42,362 nucleotides of DNA from a virus: the IMG/VR virus record IMGVR_UViG_3300045970_000666, positions 1 through 42,362 of that record; one strand, written 5' to 3'. A program made the translations under genes and the position numbers. Positions within the stretch are counted from its first letter, which is position 1, and each line of letters opens with the position of its first letter. The notes beneath the pieces were generated by a model. That model was given only the letters and a program-made list of their open reading frames with translations, was not told the origin of the DNA and did not search any database. Shown here piece after piece: positions 21,839 through 29,424 of this stretch.

Positions 21839-24001
21839 ATGGTTGAACCTCGTATCAACGTCGAGGCGCTATTGGCGCGGGTGGATATTGTCGCCCTGAT
21901 CGATAGCCACGTTCCGCTGACAAAGCGCGGGGCGGAACATGAGGCGTGCTGTCCTTTCCATTCCGAATCGTCGCCGTCATTCAAGGTGAATGCGGCCAAG
22001 CAGATGTACCACTGCTTTGGCTGCGGCGCGAATGGCAACGCCATCGGGTTCTTGATCGCCTACAAGGGCCTGTCATTTATCGACGCCTGCGCTGAATTGG
22101 GCGGGGCACCGGCGGCAGCTGGTGCAGCTCCTGTGCAGCGGGCCGCGCCTGAAAAAGCGCCGCGCACACCCTGGGTACAGGTCATGCCTGTTCCAGCCTC
22201 GGCCGGCGATCCGCCGCGGGCGCATGTGATGCGCGGCTTGCCGGAAAAGAACTGGTGTTACCGTTCCGCCGATGGCGCGGTGATGGGCTTTGTCTATCGC
22301 TTCACCAAGAGCGATGGCGGCAAAGAAACATTGCCCTTGGTGTGGGCGCGCCATAGCGAAACGGCGCAGGAGGAATGGCGCTGGATGGGCTTCGGTGATG
22401 CCGGGCGCCCCTTGTATGGCCTGGATCGTTTGGCGGCGAAGCCGGATGCGGTGGTGTTGGTAGTCGAGGGCGAGAAATGCGCTGATGCCGGCCACGAGCA
22501 CTTGCCGGAATTCGTGGTCATCAGCTGGCAGGGTGGGGCAAAGGCGGTCGATAAATCCGACTGGTCGCCGCTTTCCGGGCGCAAGGTTTTGACCTGGGCG
22601 GATTGCGATGCGAAGCGCGAGCGTCTGACACCGACCGAGCGTGAAGCGGGTGTCAGTGAGGATTCGAAGCCGCTCTTGCCAGAAGCGGAACAGCCGGGGC
22701 GCATGGCCATGGATGCGGTAGCGCGCCAGGTGCGCAGCCTCGGCGGCCAGGTGCGCGATGTGATCATTCCTGCGCCGGGTGAAGTCGCCAGCGGATGGGA
22801 TATTGCAGATGCGGTGGCAGAGGGCATGGGTGAGGCCGAGCTGGTGGCGTTCATGCGTTCCGGCATGCGCGTGCCGGTGGTCCTGGTTGATCCTGTTCCA
22901 GCTGCGGCCGATCCGGATTCAGCGCTTGAGCCTCCGGATTACATCATGGAAGAGATCCCACTTCCGGATGTTCCAGCTTCGGCGCGCGCGCATAAATCGT
23001 CAAAGCCGCTATTGATCGATGCGGTGCAATGGCTGGATGAAAGTGCGCCATTCGAATGGGTGGTTGATGGGTTGATCCAGCGCGGCGCGCTCTATGCCAT
23101 GACGGCGGTGACCAACCACGGCAAGACGGCCATCGGCTTGCTAATGGCCTTGTGTGTGGCTTCTGCGCAGCGATTTGCGTCGCGCGAGGTGGTACGCGGA
23201 AAGGTGTTGATTCTTTGCGGTGAAAACCCGGATGGATTTCGAACGCGGTTGCGGGCAACGATGGCGGCGCTCGATCTGGAACGGGAGGATGTGAGCGGTC
23301 TGGTGACGGTGCTGCCGCATGCGCTGCCGTTGCGGAACTACGTGGAACAGATCAAGGAAGAGGGCGCCCGCTGCGGCGAGTTCGCCCTGGTGCTGGTGGA
23401 TACGTCGGTCAGCTATTTCACCGGCGACAGCGAGGATGACAACCTGCAGGCGCGATCGCATGCCTGGGATCTGCGCGCCCTGGCGGAACTGCCGGGACAC
23501 CCTGCGGTGATTGCCAACTGCCATCCGACCAAGAGTGCGAACAAGGACACGCTGGTTCCGCGCGGCGGCGGGGCGTTCGTCAATGAGATCGATACGAATC
23601 TGACGGTGTGGAGCGATGGCGAAACCGCGCATCTGCACTGGCATTTGAAAAAGCGGGGGCCGGATTTCGATCCGATTCCGTTTGAGTTTCATGGCAAGAG
23701 TATGGAAGAGCACGGGCAGAAGGTGCCCACTGTGGTGGCTTTGCCGATTACCGACCAGCGTGCGCACGATCTCAAGAAAGGGCGCAACCAGGACGAGGAT
23801 CGGCTGCTGTACGCGATGTTGCATCACCCGGATTCCAACTTCGCCGACTGGGCTACCGCCTGCGGCTGGAATGGCGAGCGAGCCAAAAGCAAGGTCCATC
23901 GGGTGATGGCGCGGCTGCTGGATGACAAGCTGGTGGAGAAGTCGCGCCGGGGCTTCTCTCTGAGTGTGAAGGGTACAAACGAAGCAAAGGCGGTGCATTG
24001 A
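21839..24001 (+). CDS. Primase-helicase (CHC2 zinc finger, TOPRIM, RecA-like ATPase)
   Basis: 720 residues. The N-terminal zinc finger is Cys38-x2-His41 with Cys59-x2-Cys62 (CCPFHSE, YHCFGCGANGNAIGF). A TOPRIM region starts near residue 204 (VVLVVEGEKCADAG, with WADCDAKRE). The C-terminal ATPase has a Walker A-like AVTNHGKTA near residue 423, with Ala in place of the first Gly, and a Walker B-like LVLVDTS. The last 70 residues look like a winged helix (WATACGWNGERAKSKVHRVM). It primes and unwinds phage DNA; one chain covers both jobs. Confidence 0.9.
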   Translation: MVEPRINVEALLARVDIVALIDSHVPLTKRGAEHEACCPFHSESSPSFKVNAAKQMYHCFGCGANGNAIGFLIAYKGLSFIDACAELGGAPAAAGAAPVQRAAPEKAPRTPWVQVMPVPASAGDPPRAHVMRGLPEKNWCYRSADGAVMGFVYRFTKSDGGKETLPLVWARHSETAQEEWRWMGFGDAGRPLYGLDRLAAKPDAVVLVVEGEKCADAGHEHLPEFVVISWQGGAKAVDKSDWSPLSGRKVLTWADCDAKRERLTPTEREAGVSEDSKPLLPEAEQPGRMAMDAVARQVRSLGGQVRDVIIPAPGEVASGWDIADAVAEGMGEAELVAFMRSGMRVPVVLVDPVPAAADPDSALEPPDYIMEEIPLPDVPASARAHKSSKPLLIDAVQWLDESAPFEWVVDGLIQRGALYAMTAVTNHGKTAIGLLMALCVASAQRFASREVVRGKVLILCGENPDGFRTRLRATMAALDLEREDVSGLVTVLPHALPLRNYVEQIKEEGARCGEFALVLVDTSVSYFTGDSEDDNLQARSHAWDLRALAELPGHPAVIANCHPTKSANKDTLVPRGGGAFVNEIDTNLTVWSDGETAHLHWHLKKRGPDFDPIPFEFHGKSMEEHGQKVPTVVALPITDQRAHDLKKGRNQDEDRLLYAMLHHPDSNFADWATACGWNGERAKSKVHRVMARLLDDKLVEKSRRGFSLSVKGTNEAKAVH

Positions 24002-24061
24002 TTATGCGATGTGTCATATTTTCCGGAGCAATGCGGGGCGCGGTCGGAAAAGCGGGGGCGT

Positions 24062-24309
24062 ATTGGAACGGGGTTGGAACAAGACTGGAACGCGGGCCGT
24101 TCCAGCGGTTTCACAATGAGCTAAACGTAGATGCATCAAGGGTTTGTTGGCTGTTCCAGCATGGAACGGTTCCGGAGGCTTGGAACGAAAAAACAGAAAG
24201 TGGAACGGGAACGGCGCAACGCTTAGCGCTGCAAGGGTTTTGGCGTCTTTTTGGTGGTTGGAACGAAATGGAACGGGGACACCCACCACCCCCCCTAAAG
24301 GGGGTGGTG
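24062..24309. repeat. GGAAC repeat array with strong hairpin, candidate replication origin
   Basis: Between the primase-helicase stop and the next gene (24002-24350, about 350 bp without a supported gene) GGAAC or its complement GTTCC occurs 12 times: 24065, 24076, 24087, 24099, 24153, 24163, 24169, 24182, 24202, 24208, 24260 and 24270. Many are 10-12 bp (one helical turn) apart, most as TGGAACG. At 24284-24309 a 10-bp GC-only-like stem (CACCACCCCC / GGGGGTGGTG) with a 6-nt loop follows. An iteron-like array right after the replicase suggests an origin or a protein-DNA assembly site. Confidence 0.55.
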
Positions 24310-24350
24310 TGGGTGGGTGCCCCGTCCGGCGGCTTTGCGGAGGGTTGGCA

Positions 24351-24593
24351 ATGAGCCGGCAATCGATGCCAACCGTGACGGCATGGATCGATGATCTGCG
24401 AGAGGCGTTTGGCAAGACGGAGATCGATGCCGTGATCCGTGTCGGGTTGAGGCCGGACTGCGAGCCGAGGCGGAGATTCTTTGCCAGCGAGAACGGGCAG
24501 GAGATCGGCAGGCGGTTTGTGCCGTCGGGTGAAATATCGGTGGCGCAGATGGTGATCGGAGATTGGGTTGGCGTACCAGGTCGAAAGGGATGA
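24351..24593 (+). CDS. Small conserved phage-type protein of unknown function
   Basis: 80 residues from ATG 24351 with GGAGGG 8 bases upstream. Segments MPTVTAWIDDLREAFGKTEI, DAVIRVGL, FFASENGQEIG look like a compact helix-then-strand protein. The stop overlaps the next gene by 4 nt. Such small proteins are common after phage replication genes, but the family is not recognised. Confidence 0.65.
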   Translation: MSRQSMPTVTAWIDDLREAFGKTEIDAVIRVGLRPDCEPRRRFFASENGQEIGRRFVPSGEISVAQMVIGDWVGVPGRKG

Positions 24594-25384
24594 CGATGAT
24601 CACGGTAAAGATCGATGGCTTGAATGCAACGAAGGCTCGCTTAGAGGGAATGCAGAAGCAAATTCGTTATGCCGCCAGCCGTGCGCTGAACAGCGTCGCT
24701 TTTTCCGTCAATGCTGAGATCAAGGAAGAAATGAAGCGATCCTTCAAGGGTGGGCCTACGGCTTTCACGCTGCGTGCCTTCAGAATTGAGAGGGCAACAC
24801 GCGACAACTTGACGGCACGGGTTGTGCTGCGTGAAGACTCTTCGGAAGGCGGCACGACTTACGCAAAGGCTCTTCGGCACCTGTTCTCTGGTGGAACGCG
24901 TGACTGGAAAAAAGTTGAGGGTGCGCTGCGTGGGTGCGGCTTAGTTCCGGATGGCTACATGATCGTACCGGGAAAGGACTGCCCGCTCGACAGTCGCGGA
25001 AACATCAAGCGCACACAGTTCGCTGAAATGTTTGGTGTGCTTAGGTCATCGATCAGGAACCTTAGGCTTGACTATACGAGGGCGAGAGACCGGGGAATGG
25101 GGAGAAGTAAGAAGATTGGATTCTTCGTCATTATGCCCGGTGCCAGATCGCATCTGTATCCCGGAATCTATCGCAGGATCGAGCAAAGCAGCGCGAATGC
25201 CACCATGCTGAAGTCTAAGCGGACTCAGTACAAAAGTGGAATTCAGCCCTACATCATGTTCGTCAAGCCTGGTAGGTGGCGACAGTTCATTGACCTACAG
25301 CGACTTGGTGAGCAGGTCGTCTCAAAACGTTGGCAGCCCGAGTTCGAGCGCGAGCTAACAGCAGCCCTGGCCAGCGCCCGATGA
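24590..25384 (+). CDS. Minor tail protein Z-like protein outside the tail cluster
   Basis: 264 residues from ATG 24590 (ATGA overlap); a second ATG is two codons on. The N-terminus (MITVKIDGLNATKARLEGMQ, YAASRALNSVAFSVNAEI) fits the phage minor tail protein Z / HK97 gp10-like pattern of an alpha-beta tail-completion protein, and FVKPGRWRQFIDLQRLGEQV near the end is also typical. Its place between replication and terminase genes is unusual, since such proteins normally lie with the tail tube genes. It could be a relocated tail gene or a relative with another job. Confidence 0.55.
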   Translation: MTMITVKIDGLNATKARLEGMQKQIRYAASRALNSVAFSVNAEIKEEMKRSFKGGPTAFTLRAFRIERATRDNLTARVVLREDSSEGGTTYAKALRHLFSGGTRDWKKVEGALRGCGLVPDGYMIVPGKDCPLDSRGNIKRTQFAEMFGVLRSSIRNLRLDYTRARDRGMGRSKKIGFFVIMPGARSHLYPGIYRRIEQSSANATMLKSKRTQYKSGIQPYIMFVKPGRWRQFIDLQRLGEQVVSKRWQPEFERELTAALASAR

Positions 25385-25473
25385 TTCGCGGGTCCTCCCC
25401 AGCACTCCGCCGCACGGGTAATGCGAACCCCGAGCTTTCGCTAGTCACGGGTTTTATCTAAGGGGGGCATAGG

Positions 25474-25968
25474 GTGCTTACTCAGCAGGGGATTGCCAAG
25501 CATCTGGATCTGGATCAGTCGTCGATCAGTAGGCTGCTGTCGGAGCTGGCCATCGACTGGAAAGCGGCATCGATGAATGAGATCCGCGTGGCTTATATTC
25601 GTCGGTTGCGCGAGCAGGCGGCGGGCAGGGCGGCGATAGGCGACCTCGATCTGGCGGGTGAGCGCGCGGCGCTGGCCAAGGCGCAGCGCGAGCGGATTGA
25701 AATGCAAAATTCGGTGACACGCGGCGAGCTAGCGCCGGTGGTATTGATCGAGGAGGTGCTGACGAAAACCGCATCGAAAACCGCCGGAATTCTCGACGCG
25801 ATCCCCGGCATGATTCGCCGCCGGGTGCCGCTGCTGACGGCCGACGACATCGATCTGATCGCGGGCGAGGTGGCCAAGGCCCGCAACATGGTCGCGGCGA
25901 TGTCGCTGGCGGATCTGACCGCTGCCGAGAGTGCAGACGTATCCACTGAGCCGGAGGTGATCGCCTGA
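25474..25968 (+). CDS. Terminase small subunit
   Basis: 164 residues with GTG start at 25474 preceded by AAGGGGGG. An N-terminal HTH (LTQQGIAKHLDLDQSSISRL) is followed by a basic helical region (AALAKAQRERIEMQNSVTRG) and a C-terminal part (KTAGILDAIPGMIRRRVP) typical of the Nu1-type small terminase. It binds the packaging site and recruits TerL. Its stop shares a base with the TerL start. The 89 bp before it (GC-rich, with GGGTCCTCCCC near 25389) may hold the cos/pac site, but I cannot define it. Confidence 0.82.
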   Translation: MLTQQGIAKHLDLDQSSISRLLSELAIDWKAASMNEIRVAYIRRLREQAAGRAAIGDLDLAGERAALAKAQRERIEMQNSVTRGELAPVVLIEEVLTKTASKTAGILDAIPGMIRRRVPLLTADDIDLIAGEVAKARNMVAAMSLADLTAAESADVSTEPEVIA

Positions 25969-28004
25969 TGGATCTCTCAGAGCACACCCGATTCGTGATG
26001 CCGATGCTGCAGCAGCACTTGCAGCGCGGTCTTGCGGCGTTCGGGGTGCCGGAGCCGATGACCCTCGACCAATGGGCGCGCGAGCATTTCTACCTGTCGG
26101 CGGAATCCAGCTACGTCGAGCAGCGCTGGACGCCCTGGTGGTTTCAGCGCGCCATCATGGCGTGCATCAGCAACGATGACATCCGCGAGGTGGATCTGCG
26201 CAAGTCGGCGCGGGTCGGTTACACCAAGATCCTGCTGGCCGCCATCGGCTATTTCTCGCAGCACAAGCGGCGCAACCAGGCACTGTGGCAACCGACCGAC
26301 GACGACCGCGACGAGTTCGTCAAGACCGAGCTGGACCCGATGCTGCGCGACGTGGCGGTGATGGAAACCGTTTTCCCTGCGTACCTGAAGCGCGACAAGG
26401 ACAACACGCTGCAGGCCAAGAAGTTCCTGGGCAGCATCGCGCACATGAAAGGCGGCAAGGCCGCGAAGAATTACCGCCGCATCAGTGTCGATACCGCCTA
26501 CCTGGACGAATACGACGCCTTCGACAGCAACATTGAAAAGGAGGGCGACCCCGGTACGCTGGCGGCCAAGCGGATCGAGGGTGCGACTTTCCCAAAACTG
26601 GTGGTCGGCACCACACCGAAACTCAAGGGCTTCTCGAATATCGAAAAGCGCGAGCGAGAAGCCGGCCTCTTTCTGCAGCCTTTCATTCCCTGCCCGGAGT
26701 GTGGCGAGTATCACGCGCTCACCTGGGGCGGCAAGGATGAGCCGCACGGCTTCAAATGGACCGACGACAACCCGGAAACCGTTCGGCACCTCTGCCCGCA
26801 TTGCGGAGCGCTGATCGACCAGGCGCAGTACCTGGCCGGCGCCGATCGCGGTCGCTATCAGTCCGAGGATGGCACGACCTGCGACAGCGATGGCATCTTC
26901 CGCAACGCCGCCGGCGAGATCATCCGCCCGCCGCAGCATATCGCCTTCCACGTCTGGAGCGCCTACAGCCCGAATGTATCCTGGGTCAGCATCGCCCGTG
27001 ACTTCCTTGCCGCCTTCCGCGAGTCAGGCGAAGGCAAGAAAGAAAAGCTGCAGGCGTTCTGGAATACCACGCTGGGCGAGTATTGGGCCGAAGCCTTCGA
27101 GAAGTCGGATGAGAATGAACTGCGCCAGCGTGCCGAGCCTTTTCCATTGGAGCGCGTGCCGATGGGAGCGGTGCTGTTGCTGGCCGGCATCGATACCCAG
27201 CCCAACCGGCTGGAGTGCGTGGTGTATGGCTATGGCCGCGGCTGCGAGACCTGGACGGTGGCGCACCGGATCTTCTTCGGCAATCCCGATGAGGAGGAAG
27301 TCTGGCACGACCTGGAGGAGTTCCTGTTCGAGACAGAATTCACGCACGTCAGCGGGCAGCGGCTGCGGATCGCGGGGGCGGCCATCGATACCCGTGGCCA
27401 CAACACGCATGCCGTGTATAACTTCTGCGCCAAGCATGTGCGGCGCAAGGTGTTTGCCATCGGCGGTCGGTCGGGCCGTGAAAAGCATATCCGCGACGGC
27501 GCGTCCAAGGTCGATATCGACTGGAAGGGGCGGCTGCGCAAGAACGGCCTGGTGCTGTGGTGGGTCGGCACCAATCACGCCAAGGATCTGATTCACGGCC
27601 GGCTGCAGATCACGCGGCCAGGGCCGGGATACATGCACTTCAGCAACGAGCTATCGGACGAGTTCTTTCGCCAATTCACCGGCGAAGCGCGCACTACGCG
27701 GCGCACGGTCCGCGGTGATGAATCGACCTGGACCGCAATCCGCAAGCGGGTCGAAGCCTGGGACTGCACGGTTTATACCGTGTGGCTGGAGACCTATTTC
27801 GAGCTGGCGAAAAAGAGCCCGAAATATTGGGATGAGCTGGAAGGCCGGGTGCAGCCGGTGGTCGGCGATCTGTTCGAGCCGGTGAATCTTCCGCCGCAGA
27901 AGATCGTGAACGCATCATTGCATGCGACCGCCGCGCCGCCAGCGCCGACTTTCAGCCTGCCGTTCAAAAAACAACCGGGTCGCACTTTAGGGAGGGCATG
28001 GTGA
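25968..28004 (+). CDS. Terminase large subunit (lambda gpA family)
   Basis: 678 residues, full length for the GpA family. A Walker A-like KSARVGYTK follows the typical W.P....F. entry region (TPWWFQRAIM). A zinc-finger pair CPEC (residue about 242) and CPHC (about 276) interrupts the ATPase-nuclease part. The nuclease segment includes GIDTQPNRLE with its metal-binding Asp, and AIDTRGHNT. It cuts and translocates DNA into the prohead. The gpA family usually acts at cos sites (family knowledge), so cohesive-end packaging is likely. Confidence 0.93.
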   Translation: MDLSEHTRFVMPMLQQHLQRGLAAFGVPEPMTLDQWAREHFYLSAESSYVEQRWTPWWFQRAIMACISNDDIREVDLRKSARVGYTKILLAAIGYFSQHKRRNQALWQPTDDDRDEFVKTELDPMLRDVAVMETVFPAYLKRDKDNTLQAKKFLGSIAHMKGGKAAKNYRRISVDTAYLDEYDAFDSNIEKEGDPGTLAAKRIEGATFPKLVVGTTPKLKGFSNIEKREREAGLFLQPFIPCPECGEYHALTWGGKDEPHGFKWTDDNPETVRHLCPHCGALIDQAQYLAGADRGRYQSEDGTTCDSDGIFRNAAGEIIRPPQHIAFHVWSAYSPNVSWVSIARDFLAAFRESGEGKKEKLQAFWNTTLGEYWAEAFEKSDENELRQRAEPFPLERVPMGAVLLLAGIDTQPNRLECVVYGYGRGCETWTVAHRIFFGNPDEEEVWHDLEEFLFETEFTHVSGQRLRIAGAAIDTRGHNTHAVYNFCAKHVRRKVFAIGGRSGREKHIRDGASKVDIDWKGRLRKNGLVLWWVGTNHAKDLIHGRLQITRPGPGYMHFSNELSDEFFRQFTGEARTTRRTVRGDESTWTAIRKRVEAWDCTVYTVWLETYFELAKKSPKYWDELEGRVQPVVGDLFEPVNLPPQKIVNASLHATAAPPAPTFSLPFKKQPGRTLGRAW

Positions 28005-28285
28005 TCGAGTTTATCGACGATGTGCAGCGGCGGATAACCTGCGCCCTGGAGCGTCTCGGCGTCTCTCCGGAAGTTGCAGTCATGGTAGGCAGCGAGATCG
28101 TGACCGACTTGCATCACACCTGGCGCGGAGAACGGATTTTCGTCGGCACCAAGGAAAAAGAACGGGCCCGGATCAGGGACGAAGTGAGACGCCGCTTCAA
28201 TGGCCGCAATGCCCGCGAGTTAGCGCGCGAGTTTGAAATCGGTCGCGCGACGGTCTATCGCATCATCAAAACCGCAGGGAGATAA
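27998..28285 (+). CDS. Mor-like helix-turn-helix protein
   Basis: 95 residues, overlapping the TerL stop by 7 nt. The N-terminal half is helical (FIDDVQRRITCALERLGVSP, EVAVMVGSEIVTDL) and the C-terminal half has an HTH (RNARELAREFEIGRATVYRI), matching the Mor/C middle-late activator layout of Mu-like phages. Such proteins also occur beside terminase genes in lambda-type phages. A late-gene regulator role is inferred. Confidence 0.68.
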   Translation: MVIEFIDDVQRRITCALERLGVSPEVAVMVGSEIVTDLHHTWRGERIFVGTKEKERARIRDEVRRRFNGRNARELAREFEIGRATVYRIIKTAGR

Positions 28286-28287
28286 GC

Positions 28288-28356
28288 ATGGAGCAGATTC
28301 ACGCCATTGAAGCGCAGACCGGCCGGGAGTGGTACGGGAGAAGTTCCTGCCGTTGA
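28288..28356 (+). pseudogene. Truncated small ORF cut short at the toxin-antitoxin insertion
   Basis: A 22-codon frame with a good AGGGAG site before ATG 28288, in step with the late operon. It reads MEQIHAIEAQTGREWYGRSS and stops just before the inverted DUF2442/DUF4160 pair. A strong ribosome site on so short a frame suggests the 5' end of a gene whose remainder was replaced when the pair was inserted. It could also be a real short peptide. Confidence 0.4.
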
Positions 28357-28373
28357 GAAACGCGCCCGCCGGC

Positions 28374-28853
28374 TCAGGCGTGCGCCGCTTCCGGTGCACG
28401 CCGGGCGCGGCGGGGTTTGCGCTGGCTTTCCCAGCCAAGACACGCCAGCCAGACCATCTGCGGGATCGGTTTTTCCGCCGACAGATAGTAGTTGAGCATG
28501 CGCCGCGACAGGCCGATGGCTTCGGCGGCGCGCTCCTGGGTGAGGTTGTTGCGGTGCATCCATTCGATGATGCGCTCGTGGCCGATGCCGTCGGACTGCT
28601 CTTCAACCAGATTGCGCAGGTTGTCGGCGCCCAGTTCGATCTCGTCGTCGACCCAGACCACCGTGGCGCCGTGCTCACCGACCCGCGCCTTGGCGAATAG
28701 CGCCTGATCCTTGAGTGGGGCCAGTGCCTTGGTATTTTTGATCCAGTCGGTCAGATCGACAGGGCGGGCATGCAGGTCACCGAAGACGAGATGCAGTGCT
28801 TGGCGTCCTGGCAGCACGTCCACACGGGTGATGCGCAGCGGGTCGTTGGTCAT
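28374..28853 (-). CDS. DUF2442 plus XRE helix-turn-helix protein, probable antitoxin
   Basis: 159 residues. The N-terminal DUF2442 domain covers residues 5-75 (RITRVDVLPGRQALHLVFGD, VDLTDWI). The C-terminal HTH covers about 90-140 (IIEWMHRNNLTQERAAEAIG, LSRRMLNYYLS). The start overlaps the DUF4160 stop by 4 nt. DUF4160-DUF2442 pairs are a recognised toxin-antitoxin-like arrangement. The HTH would bind the palindrome in the promoter. It is transcribed against the late operon around it, a sign of recent acquisition. Confidence 0.78.
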   Translation of the reverse strand: MTNDPLRITRVDVLPGRQALHLVFGDLHARPVDLTDWIKNTKALAPLKDQALFAKARVGEHGATVVWVDDEIELGADNLRNLVEEQSDGIGHERIIEWMHRNNLTQERAAEAIGLSRRMLNYYLSAEKPIPQMVWLACLGWESQRKPRRARRAPEAAHA

Positions 28854-29083
28854 TGCTGTAGCTCCTCGAATCGTTGGGTCAGTTCATCTGTGCGCCCGGC
28901 AATCCACGCCAGCGCATCCGCCAGTTCGCCGGTGCGAATGATCTGGCGGGAAACAATGCGCAGATCATCCAGATACACCAGTGCCTCGCGCCCGTCGGAA
29001 AACAGTACATGCACATGCGCCGGCCGGTGGTCGCGGCTGCGCAGTTCGATCTTGCAATTCGGCAGGCGGTGGAGTGTCGGCAT
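28850..29083 (-). CDS. DUF4160 protein, probable toxin partner
   Basis: 77 residues from ATG 29083; a longer frame upstream would run through the promoter. The DUF4160 signature is present: MPTLHRLPNCKIELRSRDH, RPAHVHVLFSDG, then ALVYLDDLRI. No ribosome site is visible; the -10 element ends 6 bases before the ATG, so a leaderless message is predicted. First gene of the pair. Confidence 0.8.
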   Translation of the reverse strand: MPTLHRLPNCKIELRSRDHRPAHVHVLFSDGREALVYLDDLRIVSRQIIRTGELADALAWIAGRTDELTQRFEELQQ

Positions 29084-29089
29084 GAGTCT

Positions 29090-29118
29090 ATTATTGTGCA
29101 ATGGTTGCACAATGTCAA
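29090..29118 (-). promoter_or_regulatory. Promoter and palindromic operator of the DUF4160/DUF2442 pair
   Basis: Minus-strand TTGACA (29113-29118), 17 bp, AATAAT (29090-29095). The whole spacer is the perfect inverted repeat TTGTGCAA-N3-TTGCACAA (29094-29112). A repressor bound there would occlude RNA polymerase, so autoregulation by the DUF2442-HTH protein is likely. Confidence 0.82.
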
Positions 29119-29168
29119 GCGGTTTGTGACACTTGGACAGCGTTCCTGATGACATTCGCGCGCCGATA

Positions 29169-29197
29169 GTCTCATTTTTGGCAGAAATGAGACTGCC
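29169..29197 (+). promoter_or_regulatory. 29-nt repeated pseudoknot-capable element, copy 1 (before gpW)
   Basis: A 9-bp stem GTCTCATTT / AAATGAGAC with loop TTGGCAG. The loop GGCA is complementary to TGCC immediately after the stem, so an H-type pseudoknot is possible; alternatively GGCAG pairs with CTGCC. 28 of 29 bases recur at 34244-34272. A small GC hairpin (CCCGG/CCGGG) follows, directly ahead of the gpW start at 29218, which lacks a normal ribosome site. Confidence 0.6.
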
Positions 29198-29217
29198 ACC
29201 CCGGTAGCGTGCCGGGC

Positions 29218-29424
29218 ATGGCCCTTACCCAAACCGACCTCGATAACCTCGATGCCGCCATCGCCAGCGCGGAACTTACCGTCAAAGTCGATGGCAAGGA
29301 AGTCACCTACCGCTCCGTTCTCGAACTCAAGCGTGCCCGCGAGCATGTCGCCGGCGTGATTGCGTCCGGATCGGGGACGCGTCGTGGCGTGTTCTATTTC
29401 ACTCCCTGCGGACGGCGCGACTGA
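29218..29424 (+). CDS. Head-tail joining protein (gpW-like)
   Basis: 68 residues from ATG 29218. The pattern (ALTQTDLDNLDAAIASAELT, VKVDGKEVTYRS, LELKRAREHVAGVI) matches lambda gpW: helix, beta hairpin with DGK.V.Y, helix. It completes the head connector so that the tail can attach. Located before the portal, as in lambda. The stop overlaps the portal start by one base. Confidence 0.85.
   Translation: MALTQTDLDNLDAAIASAELTVKVDGKEVTYRSVLELKRAREHVAGVIASGSGTRRGVFYFTPCGRRD

Noticed and set aside
23998-24354. Plus-strand frame of 118 codons over the GGAAC array
   Set aside because: Its amino-acid pattern (repeated WN, ER) simply reflects the GGAAC repeats; starts inside the primase stop and lacks a ribosome site.
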